Shown in pieces: positions 1 through 8,078 of a stretch of DNA of 64,000 nt (position 1 is the first letter of the stretch; each line of letters begins with the position of its first letter). Below the pieces are notes generated by a model. It was not told where the DNA came from. It saw only the letters and a program-made list of their open reading frames with translations, and searched no databases. Source of the stretch: Streptomyces cadmiisoli (lineage in GTDB: Bacteria > Actinomycetota > Actinomycetes > Streptomycetales > Streptomycetaceae); NCBI RefSeq assembly GCF_003261055.1, contig NZ_CP030073.1, positions 1,364,001 to 1,428,000 of the forward strand, written 5' to 3'. A program made the position numbers and the translations under genes.

Positions 1-66
1 TGATGAACCACTCACCTCATTCTCATTACAACGAGAACCGCACCGCCCCGACCACAAGGAGCTGTC

Positions 67-1125
67 ATGCGAACCACCGAAGTCGTCCTGCCGGCCGTCG
101 GAGAGCCCGAGATCCTCGCCCTCCGGTCCAGGGACCTACCCGAACCGGGACCCGGCCAGGCACTGGTCCGCGTGGAGGCGAGCGGAGTGACCTTCGCCGA
201 GCAGCAGATGCGGCGCGGCAGGTACTACGACATGCCGGCCTTCCCCTTCGTCCCCGGCTACGACCTGGTGGGCGTCGTCGAGCGGACCGGCCCGTCCGGG
301 CCCGACGCGCCCGCGCTGCCGGTCGGACAGCGGGTCGCCGCGCTGACCAAGACCGGCGGCTGGGCCGAGCACGTCGTGATCGACGCGGCGGATCTGGTGC
401 CGGTGCCCGACGGGGTGGACGCCGTACGGGCCGAGACCCTGATCACCAACGGCGCCACGGCCTGGCGCATGCTGCACCGCACCGCGAAGGTCCGCCCGGG
501 TGACACGGTCGTGGTGCACGGCGCCAACGGCGGCGTCGGCAGCGTGCTGGTCCAGCTCGCCCGCAGCCACGGCGCCAGGGTCATCGGCACCGCCTCGGCC
601 CGCAACCAGCAGGCCGTCGCCGACCTGGGCGCCGTCCCCGTGGACTATCGCGGTGACGTCCCCGCACGGGTGCGCGAATTGGCGCCCGGCGGAGTGGCCG
701 CCGTCTTCGACCACGTGGGCGGCGAGGGCATCAAGGACTCGTGGCGGATGCTCGCGCCGGGCGGCACGCTCGTCTCCTACGGCAGCGCCTCCACCCGCGA
801 CCGGGCCGGCAGCGGCACCGTCACCGTGCTGAAGCTCGTCGCGCGGCTCGCCGTGTGGAACATCCTGCCGAACGGCCGCGGCGCCCACTTCTTCAACCTG
901 TGGGCGGGCAAGGCGCGCCGTCCACAGCGGTTCCGGGCGGAGCTGCGCGCGGACCTCGAGCGGATCTTCGGCCTGCTGCGGTCGGGGACGATCGAGGCCA
1001 GGGTCGACCGGGTCTACCCCCTGGAGCAGGCGGCCGAGGCCATGCGGCACGCCGAGTCCGGCACCGTCGTCGGCAAGGTCGTCATCGCCCCCGGCGCCGA
1101 GCCGGTCGAGCAGCGCTCACAGTGA
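67..1125 (+). CDS. MDR-family NAD(P)H quinone oxidoreductase-like protein
   Basis: A 352-residue medium-chain dehydrogenase/reductase. The N-terminal GroES-like fold is followed by the nucleotide-binding loop GANGGVGS at about residues 152-159, which is the quinone-oxidoreductase type. The cysteine/histidine zinc ligands of alcohol dehydrogenases are not visible, so it is expected to be a zinc-free, NADPH-dependent reductase of quinones or enones in the cytoplasm. The ATG start is set by AAGGAG at 56-61, five bases upstream. The stop overlaps the end of the convergent LysR gene by nine bases. The substrate cannot be told from sequence. Confidence 0.9.
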   Translation: MRTTEVVLPAVGEPEILALRSRDLPEPGPGQALVRVEASGVTFAEQQMRRGRYYDMPAFPFVPGYDLVGVVERTGPSGPDAPALPVGQRVAALTKTGGWAEHVVIDAADLVPVPDGVDAVRAETLITNGATAWRMLHRTAKVRPGDTVVVHGANGGVGSVLVQLARSHGARVIGTASARNQQAVADLGAVPVDYRGDVPARVRELAPGGVAAVFDHVGGEGIKDSWRMLAPGGTLVSYGSASTRDRAGSGTVTVLKLVARLAVWNILPNGRGAHFFNLWAGKARRPQRFRAELRADLERIFGLLRSGTIEARVDRVYPLEQAAEAMRHAESGTVVGKVVIAPGAEPVEQRSQ

Positions 1126-2019
1126 GCTCCACCCGCGCGCGGCCTGCTGCAGACGGTCGCGCACGACGGTGACGGCGGGACCGGCGGCACCGCCCCGCCG
1201 CACCGCCGTGTACAGGGTGTTCAGCGGCGCCACCTCGGGCCGGTGCAGCTGCACGACCTCCCCGGCGGCGAGGGCCGGGGCCGCGATGTACCGGGGCAGG
1301 ACGGAGATCCCCGCACCGGCCGCCACCGCCGCCAGGACCGCCCTGAGGTCGGCGACCACCAGGGCCACCGGATTCGGCGGGCGCCGTCCGAACTCACCGC
1401 GCCAGTAGCGGCGCACGATCGGCAGTTCCTCCGCGTACGCGACCAGCGGCAGATGGGCCAGCGCCGCCACCGGCTCGCTGCGAAGCCGGTCCGCGTCGAC
1501 GGTGTGGGCCAGCGCGGGCGGCGCGACCAGGACGAACTCCTCGTCCACCAGCGGAGCCGCAAGAAGTCCCGTACGGGAGGGCCTCACCGCCGAGACGACC
1601 AGGTCGAGGCGGTCGTCGGCCAGCTGGGACAGCAGGTCGTCGGCGAGCCCGAGGGTCACATGGACGGTCAGACCGCGGCCGGTCAGCCCGGCCAGCGCCG
1701 GCAGCACCCGCAGCGCCATCACCTCGGCCGCCCCGCCGATCCGCACCGTGCCGCGCAGCGGCGGCTCGTCGGCCGGGTCCAGCGCCCCGCGCAGCCCGTC
1801 CACGTGAGCGCCGACGCGCGCCGCCAGCAGGGCCGCGCGCCGCGTCGGCGTGACGCCCCTGCTGCCGCGGACGAACAGCGGCTCACCGATCCGCTCCTCC
1901 AGCCGGGCCAGCTGACCGCTGACGGCCGGCTGTGTCACCCCGAGCCGCTGGGCGGCCGCGGACAGCGACCCCGCCCGGTAGACCTCCAGGAAGGTGGACA
2001 GCAGATCAAGGTGCGGCAT
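1117..2019 (-). CDS. LysR-family transcriptional regulator
   Basis: About 300 residues with an N-terminal winged helix-turn-helix (AAAQRLGVTQPAVSG, about residues 17-31) and a LysR substrate-binding domain. An upstream TTG at 2058 could extend it by 13 residues, but the ATG at 2019 is preferred because GAAGGAG lies 12 bases before it and LysR proteins normally begin a few residues before the first helix, as here (MPHLDLL). It is divergent from the FprA-like reductase gene at 2276. LysR regulators commonly control the divergent neighbour, and a dyad with T-N11-A geometry lies between the two. The neighbouring MDR oxidoreductase is a second possible target. The inducer is unknown. Confidence 0.92.
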   Translation of the reverse strand: MPHLDLLSTFLEVYRAGSLSAAAQRLGVTQPAVSGQLARLEERIGEPLFVRGSRGVTPTRRAALLAARVGAHVDGLRGALDPADEPPLRGTVRIGGAAEVMALRVLPALAGLTGRGLTVHVTLGLADDLLSQLADDRLDLVVSAVRPSRTGLLAAPLVDEEFVLVAPPALAHTVDADRLRSEPVAALAHLPLVAYAEELPIVRRYWRGEFGRRPPNPVALVVADLRAVLAAVAAGAGISVLPRYIAAPALAAGEVVQLHRPEVAPLNTLYTAVRRGGAAGPAVTVVRDRLQQAARGWSSL

Positions 2020-2141
2020 GCCACCGCGGTTCTCCTTCACGACCACGGACAGAAGCAAAGCACTACGCCGAGGTCAAAGGGCGGGCGGTGAGGGGGACCG
2101 GGCTGACGGCGGCCGGCGCGCGGGCGGTAAAGTACTCGCGG

Positions 2142-2185
2142 TCCCATGGGACGATTTTATGCACCCCATAAGATCGGCTTATGGG
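2142..2185. promoter_or_regulatory. Operator-like dyads, LysR box candidate
   Basis: Two palindromes sit in the intergenic region between the divergent LysR and fprA genes. TCCCATGGGA (2142-2151) is a perfect 10-bp palindrome. CCCATAAG (2165-2172) and CTTATGGG (2178-2185) form a perfect 8-bp inverted repeat with a 5-bp spacer, and contain the T-N11-A geometry (T2169 to A2181) known for LysR sites. That this is the site of the adjacent regulator is inference from position and geometry. Confidence 0.55.
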
Positions 2186-2206
2186 TCCATAGATCCGACC
2201 CGCGTA

Positions 2207-2225
2207 CCAAGTAAGGCTTGCCTTA
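2207..2225. promoter_or_regulatory. Iron-box-like site (DmdR/IdeR type)
   Basis: The 19 bases match the actinobacterial iron-box pattern TWAGGTWAGSCTWACCTWA at 15 of 19 positions. The right-hand 14 bases, TAAGGCTTGCCTTA, match at 13 of 14. The site ends about 50 bases before the ATG of the ferredoxin-NADP reductase. Iron-dependent repression by a DtxR-family regulator is a reasonable inference but unproven. Confidence 0.45.
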
Positions 2226-2275
2226 GCTTAGGGTTCTCGTCGAGTCGCTCGTCACCGCTCGAAGGGAACCTGATC

Positions 2276-3640
2276 ATGTCCCGCCCTCTGCGGGTAGCCA
2301 TTGTCGGAGCCGGCCCCGCCGGGATCTACGCCGCCGATGCACTGCTCAAGTCCGACGTGGCCGCCGAACCCGGAGTGTCCATCGACCTCTTCGAGCGGAT
2401 GCCCGCGCCGTTCGGCCTGATCCGCTACGGTGTCGCGCCCGACCACCCCAGGATCAAGGGCATCATCACGGCCCTCCACCAGGTGCTCGACAAGCCGCAG
2501 ATCCGCCTCTTCGGCAACGTCGACTACCCGACGGACATCAGCCTGGACGACCTGCGCACGTTCTACGACGCGGTGATCTTCTCCACCGGCGCCACGGCCG
2601 ACCGCGCGCTGCCCGTCCCGGGCATCGACCTCGACGGGTCCCACGGCGCCGCGGACTTCGTCTCCTGGTACGACGGTCACCCCGACGTGCCGCGCACCTG
2701 GCCGCTGGAGGCGGAGAAGGTCGCCGTGCTGGGCGTCGGCAACGTCGCGCTCGACGTGGCCCGCATCCTGGCGAAGACCGCGGACGAACTGCTGCCGACG
2801 GAGATCCCGGCCAACGTCCACGAGGGCCTCGAGGCGAACCGGGCCAAGGAGATCCACGTCTTCGGCCGCCGCGGCCCCGCGCAGGCGAAGTTCAGCCCGA
2901 TGGAGCTGCGCGAACTCGACCACTCCCCCACCATCGAGGTCATCGTCGACCCCGAGGACATCGATTACGACGACGGTTCGATCGCGACGCGGCGCGGCAA
3001 CAAGCAGGCCGACATGGTCGCCAAGACCCTGGAGAACTGGGCGATACGCGACGTCGGCGACCGGCCGCACAAGCTGTTCCTGCACTTCTTCGAGTCGCCG
3101 ACCGAGATCCTCGGCGAGGACGGCCAGGTCGTCGGCCTGCGCACGGAGCGCACCGAGCTGGACGGCACCGGCAACGTCCGGGGCACGGGCAAGTTCACCG
3201 ACTGGGACGTCACCGCGATCTACCGCGCCGTGGGCTACCTGTCGGACAAGCTGCCCAAGCTGCCCTGGGACATCGACTCGGGCACCGTGCCGGACGAGGG
3301 CGGCCGGGTCATGCAGGAGAGCGGCACGCACCTGCCGTCGGTGTACGTGACCGGCTGGATCCGGCGCGGCCCCGTCGGCCTCATCGGCCACACCAAGGGC
3401 GACGCCAACGAGACGGTGTCCAACCTGCTGGACGACTTCGCCCACAGCCGGCTGCAGACCCCCTCGGCACCGGAGCCCGAGTCCGTGGACGCGTTCCTGG
3501 CCGAACGGAACGTCCGCTTCACGACGTGGGAGGGCTGGTACCGGCTGGACGCGGCGGAGAAGGCCCTGGGCGAGCCGCAGGGCCGGGAGCGCGTGAAGAT
3601 CGTCGAGCGTGAGGACATGCTGCGGGAGAGCGGCGCCTGA
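2276..3640 (+). CDS. fprA: FprA-type ferredoxin/adrenodoxin-NADP+ reductase
   Basis: A 454-residue flavoprotein close in length and layout to mycobacterial FprA (adrenodoxin reductase family). The N-terminal FAD loop is GAGPAG (about residues 11-16), the family signature GLIRYGVAPDHP follows near residue 52, and the NADP-binding loop GVGNVALDVAR is near residue 158. The C-terminal VTGWIRRGPVGLIGHTK segment is typical. It transfers electrons between NADPH and ferredoxin, for example to feed cytochromes P450. The reading frame is open upstream of 2276, but this ATG starts the conserved FAD fold. Upstream are a LysR-type dyad and an iron-box-like site, suggesting control by the divergent regulator, iron, or both. 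Confidence 0.93.
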   Translation: MSRPLRVAIVGAGPAGIYAADALLKSDVAAEPGVSIDLFERMPAPFGLIRYGVAPDHPRIKGIITALHQVLDKPQIRLFGNVDYPTDISLDDLRTFYDAVIFSTGATADRALPVPGIDLDGSHGAADFVSWYDGHPDVPRTWPLEAEKVAVLGVGNVALDVARILAKTADELLPTEIPANVHEGLEANRAKEIHVFGRRGPAQAKFSPMELRELDHSPTIEVIVDPEDIDYDDGSIATRRGNKQADMVAKTLENWAIRDVGDRPHKLFLHFFESPTEILGEDGQVVGLRTERTELDGTGNVRGTGKFTDWDVTAIYRAVGYLSDKLPKLPWDIDSGTVPDEGGRVMQESGTHLPSVYVTGWIRRGPVGLIGHTKGDANETVSNLLDDFAHSRLQTPSAPEPESVDAFLAERNVRFTTWEGWYRLDAAEKALGEPQGRERVKIVEREDMLRESGA

Positions 3641-3849
3641 GCCGCCGCCCCCGAACGTCCACCGACGCGAGGTCCCGGGGCCGGGGCCGTGTGCCACCGG
3701 CCCCTCGGACCGCGCCGCGGCCCGTTCACCGGCGTCGTACGACGTCACGACGGGCCGGATCGGCCTCTCGGGCGGCCGGAAACCCCGCGGACCCGCCCGC
3801 GGACCGAGGCCCGGCGGACCCGCCCGCGGACGGCCGCCGACCCTCCGGC

Positions 3850-4345
3850 GGCAGGATCGAGTCGCCGTATCCCCCGTCGACCCGCAGGGGCCCCGCCGGT
3901 CGTGGCGGAGGCCGGCGGGGAGCTCAGACAGAGCACGAGGTTCGCGATCTCCTCGGGTTCGATCAGAGGCTCGAGCAGCGACTGCGGGCGGTGGTCCCGC
4001 ATGAACACGCGCTGCGCCTCGTCCCAGGGGAGAGCGGGATCCACGAGCTGACGGACGAAGTCCTCGACGCCTCGGTGTGGGTGGGTCCTGCGATGACGGA
4101 GTTCACCGTGACGCCCGTTCCGTCCGCCTCCTTGGCGAAACCCCGGCCGGCAAGGGCAAGAAGTCGCCCCGCGGCACTTCGGCGCGCGGTTTCTCCAGGC
4201 TCCGTTCGAGGCGCTCGGCGTCACGTCCGTTGACGCCCACACGTGCGCCCGCCCGGGCCGGTCCGGCGGCAATCGCCGCCCCGATGCCGGAGGAGGAACC
4301 GGTCACGAGCTCGGTCCGCCCGCCGAGGTCGAGCTCCCCGAGTCA
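3850..4345 (-). pseudogene. Decayed short-chain dehydrogenase/reductase
   Basis: Remnants of one SDR gene occur in several reading frames. The N-terminal Rossmann segment (TELVTGSSSGIGAAIA, about 4270-4340) is followed by NGRDAERLERS. The C-terminal part (VTVNSVIAGPTHTE, then in another frame GVEDFVRQL, IEPEEIANLVLCLSS) ends in a third frame with GGALRVDGGYGDSILP near 3855-3900. At least two frameshifts are needed to join these, and the central catalytic region with the YxxxK motif is missing. The length between the pieces is too short for an intact 250-residue SDR. A sequencing error could explain one shift but not the deletion. Confidence 0.75.
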
Positions 4346-4546
4346 CCCCTTCTCGCGATGCTGTCGCCCGCCGTCCCCCTCCCCACGAGTTCCCACGGGT
4401 TCCCACGATCGCCGACGTCGCACCCGCGGGCAGTCGGACGACCGCCCAGGACCGGAGCGATCCGCACGGCGCGCCCCGCCGTGATCGCGGCTTCCGGCGG
4501 CGACGATACTGGCAGCAGCCCCACGCCCCCGTTCACAGATGGACCC

Positions 4547-5701
4547 ATGCCGACCTCCACCACCGTCCACCGTCCGACGACTCCCCCCACGGTGTGGCTG
4601 GCCCGCGGCCGTCACACCGGAACCGCCACCGCGGAAGACGTGATCCGCGGCACCCTCCAGCGACACAAGGACAGCGGTGCCCTCCGCGACCATCTGGAAC
4701 TGCCCGAATCCGCGCACCCCGGCGAACGGGTCGTCGAGGCCCGCTGGGAGGTGGCGGACGGATCGGTGACCGTCCGGGCCCGGCTGGCCCTCGCGGACGC
4801 GTCGGACACCGGCCGGCAGTGGACGCTGACGGCCGAGGCGGAGCAGCCCTGGGACATGCGATGGCCGAGCCCGGCCACCATGTTCTGGCCGTCGGACCCC
4901 GATGCGGGCTGGGACCACCACGCCGGCACCGAGCTGCGCTTCCGGGACGTGAACCCCCTGCCCGCGGACGACAAGGAGCTGCGGCGTGTGCTGCGCGCCG
5001 CGGCGCGCGACCCGTGGTCCGTGCACGTCGTCGTCCACGAGGCCATGACGCCGGACGCGGTGGGACGCCGCCCGCTCGCCCCACTGCTGCCGCCGGGTCT
5101 GCGGCACCGGGTGGTGGAGCACCGCGCCACGCCGCAGCAGCTGCGGGCCGTGAACTGGGCCCTGCGCGAGTTCGACGTGCAGGTGCCGCGCGGCGGAGCG
5201 GTGGTGCTGCCCGGCGCTCCGGCCCCGGCCGGCCACGACAGTGCGGCGTTCAGCGTGCGCAGCGTCTTCCTGGACCGCGGCGAACCGGTCGAACTGATCG
5301 ACGCCCTGACCCGTTTCGTCGCCACGCCGCGACCGCTGCCCGACGGCGCCGAGGACGCGCTGACCGCGCTGCGCGAGGACTGGCATCTGCTGACCCTGGA
5401 GGAGGAACTCGCCCGCGAGCGCGCCCTGGTGGCCATGTACGCCGACGCGCTGGAGGCGATGACCAAGTCACGGGACCTCTACCGGGAGGCCGCCGAGCAC
5501 GCCCACGAGGCGCTGGCCGCCTACCGCGACTCGGCCGCCGTGCTGCCGGCACCGTCCGGGCCGCCGTCGCAGGAGACGCCCACCGGTTCCCCGCTCCAGC
5601 AGTTGACCCGCACCTTCGAACGGCTCAAGGTCAACGCGCGGTCCCGGCGTGCGGGACCGGCCGACGACCAGGACGCCGGAACCGACGGTTCCGGCAGCTG
5701 A
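4547..5701 (+). CDS. Conserved hypothetical protein with C-terminal coiled coil
   Basis: A 384-residue protein of unknown function; I do not recognise the family. The frame is open further upstream, but the ATG at 4547 is the first start followed by sustained protein-like composition. The first 250 residues are mixed alpha/beta with repeated tryptophans. Residues about 270-330 are rich in Glu, Ala and Leu and look like a helical or coiled-coil segment. The last 50 residues are Pro/Ser/Arg rich and probably disordered. There is no signal peptide or membrane segment. It is followed on the same strand by a small DUF1232 protein after a 154-base gap. Confidence 0.7.
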   Translation: MPTSTTVHRPTTPPTVWLARGRHTGTATAEDVIRGTLQRHKDSGALRDHLELPESAHPGERVVEARWEVADGSVTVRARLALADASDTGRQWTLTAEAEQPWDMRWPSPATMFWPSDPDAGWDHHAGTELRFRDVNPLPADDKELRRVLRAAARDPWSVHVVVHEAMTPDAVGRRPLAPLLPPGLRHRVVEHRATPQQLRAVNWALREFDVQVPRGGAVVLPGAPAPAGHDSAAFSVRSVFLDRGEPVELIDALTRFVATPRPLPDGAEDALTALREDWHLLTLEEELARERALVAMYADALEAMTKSRDLYREAAEHAHEALAAYRDSAAVLPAPSGPPSQETPTGSPLQQLTRTFERLKVNARSRRAGPADDQDAGTDGSGS

Positions 5702-5855
5702 GGAGCGGGCCGCGCGGCGAGTCCTGCCTGCATCGGCATGGCGTACGGATGTGCCGATCGGTCACAAACGCCGTAACGGAGGCAATACCAGGGCGGAATC
5801 CGGGAATTCAAGGAAGGGCGCGTCATTCGGCGGCGCACCGGACCGAGGAGGGCCC

Positions 5856-6167
5856 GTGGAAATCAGCACAACAGTGCTCGTCGTGCTCGCCGTGATCCTC
5901 GCCGTCGTGCTCGCCGCAGCCGTGGCGCTGCTGGTGCGACTGGTGCGGGCGCGACGGGTCCTACGGCGTGCCGGGCTGCCCACCGGGCCGCGCTGGGTCT
6001 TCTGGGGCGCCGTCGCGTACTTCGTGCTCCCGGCAGACCTGTTGCCCGACCCGCTCTATCTGGACGACGTGGGCGTCCTGCTGCTGGCGCTGCGCACCCT
6101 GCGCGCCCCACTGACCGCACGCGACCACCGCACCGCCGGGAAGAGCCGCCCGCGCGCCGCCGCCTGA
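5856..6167 (+). CDS. Small membrane protein, DUF1232 (YkvA-like)
   Basis: A 103-residue protein starting at GTG 5856, just after GAGGAGG. Residues 5-27 form a strong transmembrane helix. The segment VLPADLLPDPLYLDDVGVLL (about residues 55-74) carries the DUF1232/YkvA signature, in which a conserved Pro-Asp-x-Asp-like acidic cluster follows a hydrophobic run. DUF1232 proteins are small membrane-associated proteins of unknown function. The C-terminus is basic. Confidence 0.8.
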   Translation: MEISTTVLVVLAVILAVVLAAAVALLVRLVRARRVLRRAGLPTGPRWVFWGAVAYFVLPADLLPDPLYLDDVGVLLLALRTLRAPLTARDHRTAGKSRPRAAA

Positions 6168-6491
6168 CCCCGAACCCGCCCGCGTCGCTCGATCGGCCGC
6201 GTCCTGGCGCGGCCGCCCCGGGACACCACCGGGTCCGCTCCGTCCTCACCTCCGTGCGCCCCCTTCGCCGCCCGGGCGCGCGGTTTTCCGCAGTACGAAC
6301 GGTCAACCGGAGGACGTCGTCCTCCGTCTCAGGTTCGGGGCGGCCAACTCGCCGATGACTACGGAGTGTAAGGAAACCATTCACCCGTTCGATTCGTATA
6401 AGTCCATGGAAGCCCCCGGAGATCCACGGACGAATCGACGACACGGCAGGCCGGCGGCCTGGCCCGGGGCAGCACCGACGAGGGAGAGACG
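6168..6491. other. Intergenic region upstream of the RiPP precursor
   Basis: No gene is supported in these 324 bases. They hold a 9-bp perfect inverted repeat at 6308-6326 (annotated separately) and then a less GC-rich stretch (6355-6412) that is a plausible promoter region for the RiPP genes. No confident -35/-10 pair can be named. Confidence 0.6.
6308..6326. promoter_or_regulatory. Perfect 9-bp inverted repeat
   Basis: CGGAGGACG and CGTCCTCCG flank a single central T. The site lies 140 bases past the DUF1232 stop and about 165 bases before the RiPP precursor start. It could be an operator or, as RNA, part of a terminator, although a one-base loop argues for a DNA-binding site. Confidence 0.45.
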
Positions 6492-6683
6492 ATGCAACCG
6501 TTCGCGCTCGACTACGCACGCCCGGCAGCGAAGTTGGACGTCGCCATGCCGTACGCCTACGACCCAGGCCTCCAGTTGAACGTCCTGTGCGACGGCCGGA
6601 TAGCGGCCACCGATCTCGCCTTGATGAGAGAACTGGGCACCACGACCTCGACCGCCGGTTCGAAGACGCACTTCGACGACTGA
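6492..6683 (+). CDS. tgmA: Putative ATP-grasp-modified RiPP precursor
   Basis: A 63-residue peptide that resembles the actinobacterial family of putative ATP-grasp targets. It begins MQPFALDYARP and ends GSKTHFDD. The leader is the first 45 or so residues. The C-terminal core runs from about residue 49 (GTTTSTAGSKTHFDD) and supplies hydroxyl side chains (Thr, Ser), a lysine and terminal aspartates, as expected for ester or amide crosslinks made by graspetide ligases. GGGAGAGACG precedes the ATG. The maturase gene begins 15 bases after the stop, so the two are probably co-transcribed. The modified product and its activity are unknown. Confidence 0.85.
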   Translation: MQPFALDYARPAAKLDVAMPYAYDPGLQLNVLCDGRIAATDLALMRELGTTTSTAGSKTHFDD

Positions 6684-6698
6684 TCACGGAACGTCGAC

Positions 6699-7685
6699 AT
6701 GACCGTACTGATCTTGACCTCCGAACAGGACGTGACGGCCGACATGGTGGTCGTCCACCTCAACGCGTCCGCGGTCCCCGTGGTCCGCCTGGACCCCGCC
6801 GATCTGATCGGCGGCGCGGCCCTGTCCGGCGAGTACGTGCACGGTTCGTTCCGCGGCCACCTGTGGTCCGCGGGGCGGCTGGTGGGCCTGGACGGGCTGC
6901 GTTCCGTGTGGGTGCGCAGGCCCGGGACTCCGGCCTCGCGGGTGGCCGAGCCGTCGGAGTGGCTCACCGAGGAGTCCTCACAGGCGTTGTACGGCATGCT
7001 GCGCAGTTCCGGCGCGCGCTGGATGAACCACCCCGACGCGGCCCGACGCGCTCGCTACAAGCCCTGGCAGCTGCGCCTGGCCCAGCGCAGCGGGCTGCCC
7101 GTGCCGGCCACGCTGATCACGACCTTCCCGCAGGCCGCCCGCGACTTCGCCGCACGCTTCCCGGACCTGGTCGTCAAGCCCGTCTCCGGCGCCCATCCCC
7201 AGGAGCCGCCGCGGGCGGTGCCCACCAGCCGGGTGGCACCGGACGCCGACTTCGCCGCGGTAGCCTTCGGCCCGACCCTGCTGCAACGGCGTATCGCCAA
7301 GCGCGCCGACATCCGGCTCACCGTCGTCGGCGAACGCATGCTGGCGGCCCGCAAGGCGACGGCGCCGGACGCCGATCCCGACGAGGTGGACGTCCGCTTC
7401 GCCCCGGGCGACGTGCCCTGGCGCCCCTCCGACGTTCCCCCGCGGATCGCGGACGGTGTGCGCGCCTACCTCCGCGAGGCGGAACTGGCCTACGGTGCGT
7501 TCGACTTCGCCGAGGACGCGGACGGGACCTGGTGGTTCCTGGAGTGCAACCAGTCCGGGCAGTTCGGCTTCGTGGAGGTGGACACGGGCCAGCCGATCGC
7601 CCGCACCATCGCGGAGTGGCTGGCCCGTCCCGTCCCGGAGAACGCGCCGAAGCGGGTCAACGGAACCAGCAGCAGGGTGTGTTGA
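6699..7685 (+). CDS. tgmB: ATP-grasp RiPP maturase (graspetide ligase)
   Basis: A 328-residue ATP-grasp enzyme of the MvdD/TgmB kind. The N-terminal domain (MTVLILTSEQDVTADMV) is typical of graspetide ligases. The ATP-grasp core includes VVKPVSG (about residue 156), LLQRRIAKRADIRLTVVG near residue 190 and the metal-binding segment FLECNQSGQFGFVE near residue 279. It would activate Asp/Glu side chains of the precursor with ATP and join them to Thr/Ser/Lys side chains. It lies directly downstream of the precursor. The O-methyltransferase that often completes this gene set is not present in the window. Confidence 0.88.
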   Translation: MTVLILTSEQDVTADMVVVHLNASAVPVVRLDPADLIGGAALSGEYVHGSFRGHLWSAGRLVGLDGLRSVWVRRPGTPASRVAEPSEWLTEESSQALYGMLRSSGARWMNHPDAARRARYKPWQLRLAQRSGLPVPATLITTFPQAARDFAARFPDLVVKPVSGAHPQEPPRAVPTSRVAPDADFAAVAFGPTLLQRRIAKRADIRLTVVGERMLAARKATAPDADPDEVDVRFAPGDVPWRPSDVPPRIADGVRAYLREAELAYGAFDFAEDADGTWWFLECNQSGQFGFVEVDTGQPIARTIAEWLARPVPENAPKRVNGTSSRVC

Positions 7686-7712
7686 CCGCCGCGGGCCGCC
7701 GCCCGCCCGGCG

Positions 7713-7955
7713 TCACACGGCGAGGCTCAGATCGCTCTCGCCGTCGGTGTCCGGGGTGCGCCCGTCGACCAGCAGGGCGTCCGCGCGGGTGATGGCGTCA
7801 TGGATGCTGGTGGTGCCCATCATGACGCACAGGGTGTAACTGACGTCCTCCAACTCCCGAGCCCTTGTCGGCGTCTCCCACTCCGCCTGAGCGATGCGCA
7901 GGGATGCGTACCTGGTCAACAGCTTTCTGACGACCTTCGGGTCCGGAACCAGCAC
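7713..7955 (-). CDS. DUF5133 domain protein
   Basis: About 80 residues starting at GTG 7955, which follows GAGAGGGG. It matches the Streptomyces DUF5133 pattern: VPDPKVVRKLL at the start, an internal ARELEDVSYTLCVMMGT segment, and a helical C-terminus. Function is unknown. It is small, soluble and predicted to be all-helical. It ends 27 bases from the end of the convergent maturase gene and lies 123 bases downstream of the ABC exporter on the same strand. Confidence 0.75.
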   Translation of the reverse strand: MLVPDPKVVRKLLTRYASLRIAQAEWETPTRARELEDVSYTLCVMMGTTSIHDAITRADALLVDGRTPDTDGESDLSLAV

Positions 7956-8078
7956 GGGGCGCCCCTCTCTCGACTTTTGCGCACCGTATGCCCGGACAGG
8001 GCCGGACCATTCGCCTGACCGGGGTCCGGGCACCCAATTGGCGCAATAACGCTGCCTAGTGGGGCACGTGGGGACCCG

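Noticed and set aside
3782..3830. Duplicated GC-rich phrase (CCCGCGGACCCGCCCGCGGAC-like)
   Set aside because: Imperfect, low-complexity and beside a decaying gene; not distinguishable from local GC drift.
5732..5758. ATCGGCA / TGCCGAT inverted repeat before the DUF1232 gene
   Set aside because: Seven-base arms with a 13-base spacer are expected by chance at this GC content, and nothing else supports a regulator site.
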